DNA of 64,000 nucleotides, taken from NCBI RefSeq assembly GCF_019931575.1, contig NZ_CP082923.1, positions 3,844,001 through 3,908,000 of the forward strand. The letters are read 5' to 3'. Shown here piece after piece: positions 1 through 9,319 of the stretch. Made by a program: the position numbers and the translations under genes. Numbering within the stretch: position 1 is the stretch's first letter; each line of letters begins with the position of its first letter. The notes under the pieces are model-generated. The model saw only the letters and a program-made list of their open reading frames with translations, had not been told where the DNA came from and made no database searches. This DNA is from Caulobacter segnis. GTDB lineage: Bacteria > Pseudomonadota > Alphaproteobacteria > Caulobacterales > Caulobacteraceae.

Positions 1-390
1 AGCGGCTCCAGCCCCGCCGTCGCTTCCGCCATCAGCTTGATCCGCTCGCCGCTTTCGCTCGACGAGATCAGCGATGCGAGCAAAGCGGGCGACAAGAGCG
101 GCCTGAATTTCCTCGGGGTCGTCCGGGATGTCGGCATGCATGGAGACCTCGTCGTCGTCATTGGCCGCCTCGTCGGCGGGGGGCTTGGCGTTAGGCTCGG
201 GAACCATGGTCGCGATCGCCTTGGCCGAGCGCGCGAAGACGCCGCAGGTGCGGGCCTCCTTCTCGATCTGGGCGATTTCGGCGGGATCCTTGGTCGCTTC
301 GAGCCGGGTCCAGAGGGCGCTCAGTCGCCCCATGAGGCGGGTCTGCAGCGTCTCGCTCCAGTCCCTGACCTCGTCGCTTCTTCCGGCCAT
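1..390 (-). CDS. Hypothetical protein, C-terminus beyond the window
   Basis: An open frame of 130 codons runs on the minus strand from an ATG at 390 and leaves the window without a stop, so the C-terminus is missing. It begins MAGRSDEVRDWSETLQTRLM and looks helical. It has an acidic Asp-Asp-Asp-Glu stretch near the middle and an Arg/Lys-rich segment (VERKRRA) before the edge. There is no signal peptide or membrane segment. No clear Shine-Dalgarno precedes the ATG. Codon use matches the surrounding GC-rich genes. I do not recognise the family. Confidence 0.6.
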   Translation of the reverse strand, partial: MAGRSDEVRDWSETLQTRLMGRLSALWTRLEATKDPAEIAQIEKEARTCGVFARSAKAIATMVPEPNAKPPADEAANDDDEVSMHADIPDDPEEIQAALVARFARIADLVERKRRADQADGGSDGGAGAA

Positions 391-515
391 GACACAAAGA
401 TACGGCGCCAGCGGGCGCGGATCATTCAGGGGCGCGTAAAAGTGACAAGCGGTTGATTTCGTGGGATTCGATCTCGCGAACGCCGGGGATTGAGGGCGCT
501 GAATGCTCGTGGTCC

Positions 516-655
516 CTCCTCCCCATTAGGGGGAGGTGGATCGATGCGGATACGCATCGAGACGGAGGGGGTCCGCGAAGCGGTGCTGAAGAGGCCGCGC
601 CCCAAAGCCCCCTCCACCGCCATTCGGCGGTCCCCCTCCCCCTAAGGGGGAGGAG
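516..655 (+). repeat. Intergenic palindromic element, copy 1
   Basis: About 140 bp bounded by inverted ends (CTCCTCCCC at the left, GGGGAGGAG at the right). It contains a TCGATGCG/CGCATCGA stem, a TCCGCGAAGCGG hairpin and a CCGCC-ATT-CGGCGG stem. It lies just 3' of the minus-strand DUF2236 gene. It has no coding capacity; short ORFs crossing it are artefacts. Confidence 0.9.
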
Positions 656-665
656 AGACTGTCCG

Positions 666-1547
666 TCACCGCCGGTACAACCAGTTCCCCGGCAGCCCCA
701 TCCGCACGCTCGCCTCCCAGGGCGGCGCGCCGGGGATCGGCGTCCGGTCGGCTAGGCGGGCGGCGGCGCGGATGACCGGCAGTTCCAGGGGCCTCGGCAG
801 CCATTCACGGCCCAGGCCCAGCACGTCCCGCACCGGCGCGGGGACCAGCCCCACCGCCGCCCGGATCAGCGGATGCTGCAGGCGACTGAGCGGTCCGGCG
901 ACCTTCACCGCCCGCATCAGCCCCAGGAACTCCAGCACGATGTCCGAGCGCTCCAGCCGGGGCAGCATGGCGGCCAGCTGGACTTCCCAGTCGGCCTCCG
1001 AGGTCGGCGCGCCCAGGGCGCCGTACAGGCGCGCGGCGGGGGCAGCCTCGGCGTAAAAGCGATCGCGGTCGGCGCGGGACAGGGGCTGGGCCAAGGCGTG
1101 ATAGGCGCCCATGAAGCCGAAGCTGGCCGTGGCCTGCACCCAGTCCAAGAGCTCGACCGCGTCGGCGCGGTAGGCGGTCCCGTCGGGCGTGGTCCCGGCC
1201 ACCCGCGCGTGCTGGCGGCCGACCCCGGCGATCATGGCCTCGGCGACCGAGCGCGCGCCATAGACCGTGACCATGGCCGCCAGGCCGGTGCGCTTGAGCC
1301 GCGTCAACGGGTCGGTGCGGAAGCTGGAGTGCTCCCACACCCCGGTGCGCACGCGCGGCTCGGCCAGTTCCAGGATCACCGCCGTGACCCCGCCGACGAA
1401 CAGGGCGACCGGGTTCTTGAACACCCGCCACGACACCGAATCCGCCGCCGCCAGGGCCGCTTCGCCCGCCGGAGCGGTAAAATCGACGCGCGGACCGCCC
1501 GGAATCTCGAACAGGGACTTGGCGGCGTCGGCGAAACGGGCTTTCAA
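666..1547 (-). CDS. Oxygenase MpaB family protein (DUF2236)
   Basis: A 293-residue member of the DUF2236/MpaB family, haem-type oxygenases related to rubber oxygenase (Lcp) and the fungal MpaB protein. The diagnostic segment is GVGRQHARVAG with R111 and H113, followed by a helix carrying YRADAVELLDWVQAT. A hydrophobic stretch near residues 45-62 may touch the membrane. The substrate cannot be told from sequence. The start is a TTG at 1547, chosen because GGAGG sits six bases upstream and no in-frame ATG occurs before the conserved core. It diverges from the aldehyde dehydrogenase across about 125 bp that hold a XylR-like operator. Confidence 0.8.
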   Translation of the reverse strand: MKARFADAAKSLFEIPGGPRVDFTAPAGEAALAAADSVSWRVFKNPVALFVGGVTAVILELAEPRVRTGVWEHSSFRTDPLTRLKRTGLAAMVTVYGARSVAEAMIAGVGRQHARVAGTTPDGTAYRADAVELLDWVQATASFGFMGAYHALAQPLSRADRDRFYAEAAPAARLYGALGAPTSEADWEVQLAAMLPRLERSDIVLEFLGLMRAVKVAGPLSRLQHPLIRAAVGLVPAPVRDVLGLGREWLPRPLELPVIRAAARLADRTPIPGAPPWEASVRMGLPGNWLYRR

Positions 1548-1617
1548 GGGCGCCTCCGGGGAAGGGTTTCCTCAGACAATAACGCCCAACCCGGCGAGCG
1601 CGCGCATGGACATGTCA

Positions 1618-1631
1618 TGTTAGCGCTCCCA
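1618..1631. promoter_or_regulatory. XylR/LacI-type operator candidate
   Basis: TGTTAGCGCTCCCA, one base from the palindromic-type site TGTTAGCGCTACCA. It lies 42-55 bp upstream of the GTG start of the ketoglutarate-semialdehyde dehydrogenase. The same motif recurs upstream of the first TonB receptor. Assignment to a XylR-like LacI repressor is inference; the repressor gene is not in this window. Confidence 0.55.
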
Positions 1632-1672
1632 TTTATGCGACGACCACTTCAAACCTTGCAGGGACGACCAAC

Positions 1673-3256
1673 GTGCATCTGACGGGCGAGCTTCTGATCG
1701 GCGGCGAGAGCCGCAAGGGCGGCAACGGCGAGATCAAGGGGGTCAACCCCGCGACCGGCGAGATCCTGGAACCCGCGTTCGGCGGCGCGACCAAGGCCGA
1801 TGTCGAGGCCGCCGCCGCGCTGGCCCATGAGGCCTTCGCCAGCTACCGCGCCCTCTCGTACGAGACCCGCGCGACGTTCCTGGAAGCCATCGCCGAGCAC
1901 ATCGAGGCGATCGGCGACGACCTGATCGTCCGGGTGATGGCTGAGACCGGCCTGCCCCGCCCCCGCCTGGAAGGCGAGCGCGGCCGCACCACCGGCCAGC
2001 TGCGCCTGTTCGCCAGCGTGCTGCGCGACGGCGGCTTCCTGGACGCCCGCGTCGACCCGGCCCTGCCCGACCGCAAGCCCCTGCCGCGTCCGGACCTGCG
2101 CCTGCGCAACGTGCCGCTGGGCCCGGTGGCCGTGTTCGGGGCGTCGAACTTCCCGCTGGCCTTCTCGGTGGCCGGCGGCGACACCGCCAGCGCCCTGGCG
2201 GCCGGCTGCCCGGTCATCGTCAAGGCGCATCCCGCACACCCCGGGACCTCGGAGCTGGTCGGCCGCGCCATCCAGGCCGCCGTCGCCTCGGTCGGCCTGC
2301 ACCCGGGCGTGTTCTCGATGATCCACGACAGCGGCTACGAGGTCAGCCAAGCCCTGGTCGCCGATCCGCGCGTCAAGGCGGCCGGCTTCACCGGGTCGCG
2401 CCGCGGCGGCCTGGCCCTGCTGGCCATCGCCCAGGGCCGCCCCGAGCCGATCCCGCTCTATGCCGAGATGAGCAGCATCAATCCGGCGATCCTGCTGCCG
2501 GAAGCTCTGAAGGCGCGTGGCGAGAAGATCGCTCCGGACTTCGTGGCCGCCCTGACCCTGGGCGCGGGCCAGTTCTGCACCAATCCCGGCCTGATCCTGG
2601 CCATCGACGGCCCCGAGCTGGACGCCTTCGTCGCGGCCGCCGGCCAGGCGGTCGAGGCCGCCCCGGCCGCGGTCATGCTGACCCCCGGCATCTGCAAGGC
2701 CTTCGCGCATGGGGTCGCGGCCCTGAGCGAGGCCTCGGAAGTCACCACCGTGGCGCGCGGCGTCCCGGGTCCCGACGGCAGCCACACCGGCCGCGCGGCC
2801 CTGTTCAGCGTCGCGGCCAAGGCCTTCCTGGCCAATCCGCACCTGCACGAGGAGGTGTTCGGCGCCGCCTCGGTGGTGGTCCGCGCCGCCGACCAGGCCG
2901 AGCTGGCCCAGGTCATCGACGCCCTGGAAGGCCAGCTGACCATCGCCATCCACCTGGACGCCGGCGACCACGCCCTGGCCGGCGCCCTGCTGCCGGCGCT
3001 CGAGCTGAAGGCCGGCCGCATCCTGGTCAACGGCTTCGGCACCGGGGTGGAGGTGGCCAACGCCATGGTCCACGGCGGCCCGTTCCCCTCGACCAGCGAC
3101 GGCCGCACGACCTCGGTCGGCACCCTGGCCATCGCCCGCTTCCTGCGCCCGGTCAGCTACCAGAACCTGCCCGAAGCCCTGCTGCCGGCCGAGCTGAAGA
3201 CCGACAACCCGCTGGGCATCGCGCGGCGGGTCGATGGCAAGGTGAAGATCGGCTGA
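1673..3256 (+). CDS. NADP-dependent aldehyde dehydrogenase, alpha-ketoglutarate semialdehyde dehydrogenase type
   Basis: A 527-residue aldehyde dehydrogenase of the long KGSADH type, which oxidises 2,5-dioxopentanoate to 2-oxoglutarate at the end of non-phosphorylating pentose, glucarate or hydroxyproline breakdown. Visible features are the cofactor-binding segment [20 protein letters not shown], the GFTGSRRGG loop, the glutamate in YAEMSSINP and the nucleophile Cys302 in GQFCTNPG. The start is GTG at 1673 after an AGGGA. Its promoter carries a XylR-like operator, so the Weimberg xylose route is the likely job and matches the xylan genes 11 kb away. A hydroxyproline or sugar-acid role remains possible. 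Confidence 0.85.
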   Translation: MHLTGELLIGGESRKGGNGEIKGVNPATGEILEPAFGGATKADVEAAAALAHEAFASYRALSYETRATFLEAIAEHIEAIGDDLIVRVMAETGLPRPRLEGERGRTTGQLRLFASVLRDGGFLDARVDPALPDRKPLPRPDLRLRNVPLGPVAVFGASNFPLAFSVAGGDTASALAAGCPVIVKAHPAHPGTSELVGRAIQAAVASVGLHPGVFSMIHDSGYEVSQALVADPRVKAAGFTGSRRGGLALLAIAQGRPEPIPLYAEMSSINPAILLPEALKARGEKIAPDFVAALTLGAGQFCTNPGLILAIDGPELDAFVAAAGQAVEAAPAAVMLTPGICKAFAHGVAALSEASEVTTVARGVPGPDGSHTGRAALFSVAAKAFLANPHLHEEVFGAASVVVRAADQAELAQVIDALEGQLTIAIHLDAGDHALAGALLPALELKAGRILVNGFGTGVEVANAMVHGGPFPSTSDGRTTSVGTLAIARFLRPVSYQNLPEALLPAELKTDNPLGIARRVDGKVKIG

Positions 3257-3267
3257 CGATCAAAGCC

Positions 3268-3407
3268 CTCCTCCCCATTAGGGGGAGGTGGCTCGATGCG
3301 GATACGCATCGAGACGGAGGGGGTCCGCGCAAGCGGTTCTGAGGTTGAGCGCCCCCAAGCCCCCTCCACCGGCGTTCGCCGGTCCCCCTCCCCCTGAGGG
3401 GGAGGAG
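3268..3407 (+). repeat. Intergenic palindromic element, copy 2
   Basis: A full copy, forward orientation, 11 bp 3' of the aldehyde dehydrogenase. The first stem is TCGATGCG/CGCATCGA and the second CCGGCG-TT-CGCCGG. A mini-hairpin (TCCTCCCCC/GGGGGAGGA) follows at about 3416-3437. Confidence 0.9.
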
Positions 3408-3501
3408 AAATCAAGGTCCTCCCCCTCAGGGGGAGGATTTCTTTTGCCCAAACACTTAAGTAATCACTTGACCATTTCCCCACCCCTCGATACTTAACCC
3501 C

Positions 3502-3840
3502 ATGCCTAACCAACAGCCTTCGCTCGATCTGATGTTCCAAGCCCTCGCGGACCCCGCGCGGCGGAGCATGGTCGAGCGGCTCTCCAGAGGTCCCGCCTCG
3601 GTGAGCGAACTGGCGCGGCCGCTGGACATGTCGCTGCCGGCGGTCATGCAGCACCTGGCCATGCTGGAGGCAGGCGGGATCGTGGCGTCGGAAAAGGTCG
3701 GCCGGGTGCGCACCTGCCGGATCAATCCCGACGTCCTGAGCCTCGCCGAACAATGGATCAACCAGAGGCGCACCCAGTGGGAGCAGCGCCTCGACAGGCT
3801 CGGCGCGTTCCTGGCGGCCGAGGACGAGGACACCAAATGA
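3502..3840 (+). CDS. ArsR-family transcriptional regulator
   Basis: A 112-residue winged-helix repressor of the ArsR/SmtB fold. The N-terminus MFQALADPARRSMVERLSRG and the recognition helix region LDMSLPAVMQHLAMLEAGG are typical. No metal-binding Cys/His cluster is visible, so it belongs to the non-metal ArsR type usually paired with an SRPBCC (AHSA1) gene. That partner follows with an ATGA overlap. The upstream 60 bp are AT-richer and repeat ACTTAA, a possible autoregulatory operator. Confidence 0.9.
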   Translation: MPNQQPSLDLMFQALADPARRSMVERLSRGPASVSELARPLDMSLPAVMQHLAMLEAGGIVASEKVGRVRTCRINPDVLSLAEQWINQRRTQWEQRLDRLGAFLAAEDEDTK

Positions 3841-4300
3841 CAGATCGAAACGTCGTCCACGCCAGCTTCACCGTCGAGCGCGTCTACGCCGCCGCGCCGG
3901 CCCGGGTGTTCGCCGCCTTCGCCGATCCGGAGAAGAAGAAGCGGTGGTTCAAGGGCCCGGAGGAATGGGGCCCGCCCGACCAGAAGTACGACTTCCGTGT
4001 CGGCGGCGAGGAGCACAGCATCGGCGGCTCGCCCGGCGATCCGCCGCACCGGTTCTACAACCGCTATCTGGAGATCATCCCCGACGAGCGGATCGTCTAC
4101 GCCTACTGGATGCACCACGGCGAGCCGCTGGCCTCGGCCTCGGTCGCGACCTGGAGTTCCGGCCGGAGGGCGCCGGGACGCGCCTGGTGGTCACCGAGAT
4201 GGGGGCGTTCCTGGACGGGTACTATTCGGCCGAAGGCCGCGAGCACGGCATCCGGCTGCAGTTGGAGAGCATCGCGGCGGTGGTGGAGGGCGAAGGGTGA
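3837..4300 (+). pseudogene. SRPBCC (AHSA1-like) protein, frameshifted
   Basis: The frame opens at ATG 3837, overlapping the ArsR stop, and encodes an SRPBCC start domain (VERVYAAAPARVFAAFADPE ... GHEH-type middle). Near 4150 the homology leaves this frame after ...EPLASASVAT and continues in the next frame as LEFRPEGAGTRLVVTEMGAF to the TGA at 4298-4300. One missing C in GACCTGG (expected GACCCTGG) explains it. Joined, the protein would have about 155 residues, normal for the family. It is either a recent inactivating deletion or a sequencing error. Family members bind small lipophilic ligands; none can be named here. Confidence 0.8.
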
Positions 4301-4310
4301 GCGTCGCCCT

Positions 4311-4448
4311 CTCCTCCCCCTCTGGGGGAGGGGGACCGGCGAACGCCGGTGGAGGGGGCTTTGGGCGCTGAACGTCAGAACCGCTTCGCGGACCCCCTCC
4401 GTCTCGATGCGTATTCGCATCGATCCACCTCCCCCTAATGGGGAGGAG
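4311..4448 (-). repeat. Intergenic palindromic element, copy 3
   Basis: Reverse-orientation copy lying between two convergent genes (SRPBCC and cytochrome c). The stems are CCGGCG/CGCCGG and TCGATGCG/CGCATCGA. Confidence 0.9.
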
Positions 4449-4462
4449 AGTTCACATCCCCC

Positions 4463-4888
4463 TCAGTGACTCGCCGCCGCCGGCGGCTTGGCGATCTTCG
4501 CCACGTCGGCCTCCGTCACCGGCTTGGCGTACGCATTGCCGAAGTGCGTCCGGACATAGGTGATCGCCTCGGCCATCTGGGCGTTGCTCAGCGTGCCGAC
4601 GAAGCCGGGCATGGCGCCCTTGCCGCCGGTCACCACCATGATCGGATAGGCCGCGCCGGCCAGCTTGGGATTGGACGCCAGGGCCGGAATGGTCCCCGCC
4701 CCCGTCCCGCCCTTGGCGTCGGCCATGTGGCAGGCCTGGCAGACCGCGCCATAGACCTGCTCGCCAGTCACGGGCTTCTGCGCGCGGACGATGCCGCCGC
4801 CGGTGTCTCCGCTGGCCGGGGTCTGGGCGATGGCGGGCATGGCCAGGAGCGAGGCGGCCAGCGCCGCGGACAGAACGATCTTGCTCAT
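4463..4888 (-). CDS. Secreted mono-haem c-type cytochrome
   Basis: A 141-residue periplasmic cytochrome c. It has a Sec signal peptide (MSKIVLSAALAASLLAMPAI, AxA-type site before QTPASG), one haem motif VCQACH, and a distal methionine candidate in GAMPGFVGTLSNAQM. The ATG at 4888 follows the stop of the upstream amine oxidase gene by 2 bp, so the two are co-transcribed. The pairing suggests the cytochrome accepts electrons from the flavin oxidase/dehydrogenase; this is inference. Confidence 0.9.
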   Translation of the reverse strand: MSKIVLSAALAASLLAMPAIAQTPASGDTGGGIVRAQKPVTGEQVYGAVCQACHMADAKGGTGAGTIPALASNPKLAGAAYPIMVVTGGKGAMPGFVGTLSNAQMAEAITYVRTHFGNAYAKPVTEADVAKIAKPPAAASH

Positions 4889-4890
4889 GA

Positions 4891-6486
4891 TCACGCCTCC
4901 AGCGCGCGCTTGTGCAGACGGGTGATGGCGTCGATGGACGACAGCAGCGCGCCCTCCATCCAGCAGCCGACATAGCTGGCGTGCTCGCCCGCCAGGACGA
5001 TGCGGCGGTCCATGCCGACCAGGGTCTGGTAGTGCTCCTTGCGGGTGTCCTCGTTCCAGCGGGCGCAGCAGCCCAGGGTCCAAGGCACGCGGCTCCAGGC
5101 CACCGAGGCGCCGCTGGCGAACTCCTTGCGATAGCTCTCCGGGTGCAGCACCGAACCCTGCTGCAGGGCCACCTCGATCCGCTGCTCGGGCGTCATGCCC
5201 GACAGGCGATAGGCCCCCATCTCGCGCGCGAAGGCGCCCAGCAGCACCGCCGGCCCGTCCTTGAACATGTTGTTGTTCGGATACGAGATCAGGGCGATCT
5301 CCTGGTCGGTGAAGCTGTGGCCGCCATAGATGAAGTCGTCCTCCTCCCAGAAGCGGCGCTTCATCTCCAGGCCGATCTTGACCTGGCCCGAATAGGGCAC
5401 GGCCTTGATGGCGGCCATCATCTCGTCGGTCACAGCCAAGTCCATCTGGCCCAGGATCCCCAGCGGGATCGTACAGACGCACCAGTCGGCCTTGGCGTCG
5501 GCGGTCTTGCCCGTGGCCGTGTCGGTCCAGCTGACCACGACGCCCTTGTCGTCCTGGGCGATCTTGGAGACCTTGGCGTTGTAGGTGATCAGCCCTTCGA
5601 CCTGCTTGGCGAAGGCCTTGCCGATCATGTCCATGCCGCCCACCGGCTGGAACATGGTGGTCTGCATCTCGTGACCCATGAAGAAGGCCATCGAGGTCCA
5701 GACCTGCGGGTCCAGCACGTCGTGCAGGCCGTAGAGGTCCTTGGACGGGATCGGCGCGCCATTGACCCCGCCGCCGCCCGGCCGCTCGAAGCCCCGGTGC
5801 GAGGAGGCCCGCAGGGACGCCGAGTACTTGTAGTCGTTGTCCAGCATGCCCCAGCCCTTCAGGGCCTCCAGCAGCTTGTCGCGGTCTTCTTGCGTGACCG
5901 TGTCGTCAAGGGCCTTGGCGTTGACCGACTTGGCCAGCAGCTCGGCGATGTTGCCCTCGAAATCGGCCGCGGCGGTGTTGAAGCGCACCGGCTTGCCGCC
6001 GAAGGCCTGGGACGAGTGGACCCAGCCCGAGTGGTTGAACTGGATGAACGGCTCCAGGGCCACGCCGAACTGCTTGCAGTAGTGCAGCAGCGTGCGGTGG
6101 TGGTGCGGGATCCGCCAGGGGCCGGGGTTCAGGTAGTTGCCGGGCGAGAAGGCCACCTTCTGGGTCGCGCCGCCCAGCTCGGTATAGGTATCGCCGCCGC
6201 GCAGCGACCAGTTGCGGCCGCCGGCGCGGTTCTGGAACTCCAGGACCTGGACCTTGTAGCCGGCCTTGCGCAGCTCGAACGCCGCCAGCATGCCGGCCAG
6301 GCCCGCGCCCAGCACGATCACCGAAGCTCCCGGCCGCGCGCCCTGCAGGCCGGGCGGGCCGTGGAACTGGGTCTCGGCCGCGTGGCCCAGCGTGGTCATC
6401 GCCTGGTACAGAGCCGCCGTGCCGCCGACCTTGGCGATGGCGGAAAGAAGCTGACGCCTGGTCGGCGCCCCGGAACGCGAATCCAT
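4891..6486 (-). CDS. Tat-exported flavin monoamine oxidase-family protein
   Basis: A 531-residue FAD amine oxidase. The N-terminus carries a twin-arginine signal (TRRQLLSAIAKVGG), then the dinucleotide-binding motif VIVLGAGLAGMLAAFELRKAG and the GG-motif QNRAGGRNWSLRGG. The C-terminal FAD-contact segment is IVLAGEHASYVGCWMEGA. ATG 6486 is preferred; a TTG lies one codon upstream. The downstream cytochrome c gene suggests it acts as a periplasmic dehydrogenase rather than an O2-dependent oxidase, but that is inferred. The substrate (an amine or amino acid) is unknown. Confidence 0.85.
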   Translation of the reverse strand: MDSRSGAPTRRQLLSAIAKVGGTAALYQAMTTLGHAAETQFHGPPGLQGARPGASVIVLGAGLAGMLAAFELRKAGYKVQVLEFQNRAGGRNWSLRGGDTYTELGGATQKVAFSPGNYLNPGPWRIPHHHRTLLHYCKQFGVALEPFIQFNHSGWVHSSQAFGGKPVRFNTAAADFEGNIAELLAKSVNAKALDDTVTQEDRDKLLEALKGWGMLDNDYKYSASLRASSHRGFERPGGGGVNGAPIPSKDLYGLHDVLDPQVWTSMAFFMGHEMQTTMFQPVGGMDMIGKAFAKQVEGLITYNAKVSKIAQDDKGVVVSWTDTATGKTADAKADWCVCTIPLGILGQMDLAVTDEMMAAIKAVPYSGQVKIGLEMKRRFWEEDDFIYGGHSFTDQEIALISYPNNNMFKDGPAVLLGAFAREMGAYRLSGMTPEQRIEVALQQGSVLHPESYRKEFASGASVAWSRVPWTLGCCARWNEDTRKEHYQTLVGMDRRIVLAGEHASYVGCWMEGALLSSIDAITRLHKRALEA

Positions 6487-6722
6487 CAAAAGCCCATTCC
6501 CAACTGAACCGCCCCAAACCCGCGAAGGAGTCGGCGATGCAGCGTCAGGGGCGCACGCGCGCGCCGACGGGGGCGAGATGCGCGGGGCCAGAAGTGGGCT
6601 GGCGGGCGTCAGGTTTGCGAATTATCGGGCGCCCGGACGAAGGACCTGCGCAGGGAACGTGCAGTCCCTTCAAACCCTACCAATCCGGTGCGTCATCCCG
6701 GAGAGCCCGAAATCATGAGCTC

Positions 6723-8408
6723 CTAGCGCACGACCCGCAGCGTCGGGCGGTCGGCGTTGACCTGGGTCAGGGGGACGGTGAAGTGGAAGCTGGAGCCCAG
6801 GCCCAGCGAGCTGTGGACGCCGATCGTCCCGCCCATCAGCTCGACCAGCTCGCGGCAGATCGACAGGCCCAGCCCCGCCCCGTCGTGGGCGCGGGTCGTC
6901 GAGGTGTCGACCTGGGAGAAGGTCTTGAACAGCGCCGGCTGGTGCTCGGCCGCGACGCCCTGGCCGGTGTCCTCGACCTCGAAGCGCAGGCCGCCCTTGG
7001 TCGCGGGACGCACCCGGACGGTCACCCCGCCCTCGTCGGTAAACTTGATGGCGTTGGCCACCAGGTTGCCCAGCACCTGGCGCAGGCGCATCGGATCGCC
7101 CGTCCAGCGACCGCGCAGCTCGGGCGCGATGTCGACGGTCAGGCCCAGCTCCTTGGCCGCCGCCGCGCCCGAGAAGGCCGCGCAACTGGCCTCGACCAGG
7201 GCGGCCAGGTCGAAGAGCTCGGCCCGCAGGCGCACGGCCCGGGTCTCCAGGCGGGCGATGTCCAGGATGTCGTTCAGCAGGACCAGCAGCGACTGGCCGG
7301 ACTCGGTCAGCACCCGCAGGCGCTTGGCCTGGGGCTCGGACAGGGCGTCGGCGGCCATCACCTGGGCCATGCCCAGCACGCCGTTCAGCGGGGTGCGGAT
7401 CTCGTGGCTCATATTGGCCAGGAAGCGGGTCTTGGCCTCGTTGGCGGCCTCGGCCTGTTCCTTGGCGGCGATCAGAGCCACGCGGCCGGCCTCCAGCTTG
7501 CGCAGGGCCTCGGTCACGCGGGTCAGCAGCACCGCGCCGGCGCAGCCCAGCACCCCGAAGCCGGCGGCGATCCAGGGGGCGATGCTCTTCAGCAGCGTCA
7601 GGCCAGGATTCACCGGCTTCCAGGCCAGAGCCGCCAGCGGCCGGCCATGGATGTCCGACAGGGTCACGCGCGGCGCCTTGCCATAGGGCTCGTCCAGCAG
7701 GGCCAGGGCGTCCAGCCCCAGGTCGTCGGACAGCTGGCGGATGAAGGCCGGGTCCATGCGGCGGGCCGAGACGACGATGGCGGGCGGGCCGTCATAGGCG
7801 TCGGCGACCGACCGGCTCTCGGGCGTGATGGCGGCGAAGGCGGTCAGATAGACCGCCCCGTCGACCCGCATCAGGCCGGTGCGGGTCACCTCCCCGGCGG
7901 TGCTCAGCCGGCCGGCGCGACGGGCGTCGCGGGCGTCGGCGGCGACGATCGCGGCGATCGGCGCGGCCTGTTCGGGGAAGTCGCCCAGCGCCGCCGCCGG
8001 GGTCCGCTTGCCGTCCAGCGAGGCGTAGGCCACCTGGCCCGAGCGGACGACGAAGGTCAGGTCGTGCTTGAACTGGTCGTGATAGTAGGTGGCGAAGTCG
8101 GTGTCGGCCCAGTGCGCGTCGATGGTCCAGCCCGTGGCCTTGTAGGCCTGGTCCCAGACCGTGGCCGAGGTCACCTCCCGCTCCATGCGCTCCAGCGCGC
8201 GGACGATCGTGCGCTGGGTGATCTCGATCTCGTCGACGGCCTCGATCCGGTCCAGCTGGCGAGCGGCCAGGGCCATCAGGGCCAGGGCGCCCAGGATCGA
8301 GACGACCACCAGCACCGAGGCCGCGCCGACGATCCCGAGGATCAGCCGCATCGGCCGCGCGCCTTTGTCCAGGGAAGGAGAGGTCGGCCGCGTCATCGAC
8401 GCCACCAT
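6723..8408 (-). CDS. Membrane sensor histidine kinase with CHASE4-like domain
   Basis: About 561 residues. Two membrane helices (about residues 20-46 and 280-296) flank a periplasmic domain resembling CHASE4 (VWDQAYKATG ... DTDFATYYHDQF). Then come HisKA with the phospho-acceptor His335 in ANMSHEIRTPLNG and HATPase_c with N, G1 and G2 boxes (LGNLVANAIKFTDEGG, EDTGQGV, GAGLGLSICRELVELMGG). There is no receiver domain. The gene follows rutR on the same strand with about a 50-bp gap, so it may be read from the rutR promoter. The start is uncertain: GTG 8420, ATG 8408 and ATG 8396 are all in frame and none has a strong ribosome site. Confidence 0.85.
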   Translation of the reverse strand: MVASMTRPTSPSLDKGARPMRLILGIVGAASVLVVVSILGALALMALAARQLDRIEAVDEIEITQRTIVRALERMEREVTSATVWDQAYKATGWTIDAHWADTDFATYYHDQFKHDLTFVVRSGQVAYASLDGKRTPAAALGDFPEQAAPIAAIVAADARDARRAGRLSTAGEVTRTGLMRVDGAVYLTAFAAITPESRSVADAYDGPPAIVVSARRMDPAFIRQLSDDLGLDALALLDEPYGKAPRVTLSDIHGRPLAALAWKPVNPGLTLLKSIAPWIAAGFGVLGCAGAVLLTRVTEALRKLEAGRVALIAAKEQAEAANEAKTRFLANMSHEIRTPLNGVLGMAQVMAADALSEPQAKRLRVLTESGQSLLVLLNDILDIARLETRAVRLRAELFDLAALVEASCAAFSGAAAAKELGLTVDIAPELRGRWTGDPMRLRQVLGNLVANAIKFTDEGGVTVRVRPATKGGLRFEVEDTGQGVAAEHQPALFKTFSQVDTSTTRAHDGAGLGLSICRELVELMGGTIGVHSSLGLGSSFHFTVPLTQVNADRPTLRVVR

Positions 8409-8457
8409 GGCGGCTCGCACGCGGCCGCGACACGTGACGCGTGGTCGCGGTCCGAGG

Positions 8458-9210
8458 TTAGCGGACCCTTACCCCGTCCAGCACCAGGGCCGTCACCGCG
8501 GCCAGGGTCTCGTCCATGAAAGCCTTGTCGGACAAGGACTTGCCCGACAGCGCCCGCACCTGGACGGCGAAGTCGGCATAGTGCTGGGTCAGGGCCCAGA
8601 TCGCGAAGATCAGGTGCGGCGGATCGACGGGCGCCAACCGGCCGGCCGCGACCCAGGCCCGCACCACCGCGACCTTGGCGTCGAACACCGCCTTCAGCGG
8701 GCCGGCCAGCACCGGTTTCAGCAGCGGCGCGCCGCGCAGCATCTCCAGGGCGAACAGGCGCGAGACCTCGGGATGGTCACGGCTCAGGACCAGCTTGGCG
8801 GCGATCAGGGCGGCGATGGCGTCGGCGGGGTCGTCGGCCTCGGTGAAGCGGGCCAGCGGGGCCAGCCATCGCGAAAGCCCCTGCTCCAGCACCGCCACGT
8901 ACAGCGCCTCCTTGGAGGGGTGGTAGTAGAGCAGGTTGGCCTTCGAGATCCCGGCCGCCTGGGCGATGGCCTCGACGCTGGCCCCGTCCAGGCCCTGGCG
9001 AGCGAACACGGCCAGGGCGCCCTTGAGGATCGCGGCCTTGCGGGCTTCGCCAGCCTGTGCCCGGCGGCCTCGGGGCGCCTGCGCCGCCTCGGTTTCGCCC
9101 AGGGTTTGAGCGGCCTTGACCAGCTTGCGGGCGCCCGAGGCCGGCTTGGCGGCGGGACGGGCGCTCGCCTTGCGCGGCGGCTTGACGGTCTTGGCGGCTG
9201 GCCCGGTCAT
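8458..9210 (-). CDS. rutR: Pyrimidine utilization regulator RutR (TetR family)
   Basis: A 250-residue TetR repressor. After a basic Ala/Pro/Lys-rich N-terminal extension of about 45 residues comes the HTH ([20 protein letters not shown], then [12 protein letters not shown]) and a RutR-type ligand domain. E. coli RutR binds uracil and thymine and controls rutABCDEFG. Here it is divergent from rutB, and the 109-bp gap holds a palindrome matching the E. coli RutR box. ATG 9210 is the first in-frame start. The longer upstream reading frame overlaps rutB and is not credible. Confidence 0.9.
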   Translation of the reverse strand: MTGPAAKTVKPPRKASARPAAKPASGARKLVKAAQTLGETEAAQAPRGRRAQAGEARKAAILKGALAVFARQGLDGASVEAIAQAAGISKANLLYYHPSKEALYVAVLEQGLSRWLAPLARFTEADDPADAIAALIAAKLVLSRDHPEVSRLFALEMLRGAPLLKPVLAGPLKAVFDAKVAVVRAWVAAGRLAPVDPPHLIFAIWALTQHYADFAVQVRALSGKSLSDKAFMDETLAAVTALVLDGVRVR

Positions 9211-9223
9211 GGCGCCTCGAACT

Positions 9224-9239
9224 TGGACCATTTGGTCAA
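9224..9239. promoter_or_regulatory. RutR operator
   Basis: TGGACCA-TT-TGGTCAA, one mismatch from the E. coli RutR consensus TTGACCA-N2-TGGTCAA. It lies 14 bp upstream of the rutR ATG and about 80 bp upstream of rutB. A weaker half-site, TTGGACCGAACGGTTCGG, follows at 9242-9259. Confidence 0.75.
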
Positions 9240-9319
9240 ACTTGGACCGAACGGTTCGGATTGCAACGTTCTGCGGGATGGTATTCCATGCCATCCGGAA
9301 TTCACAAGGAGCCGCGTCG

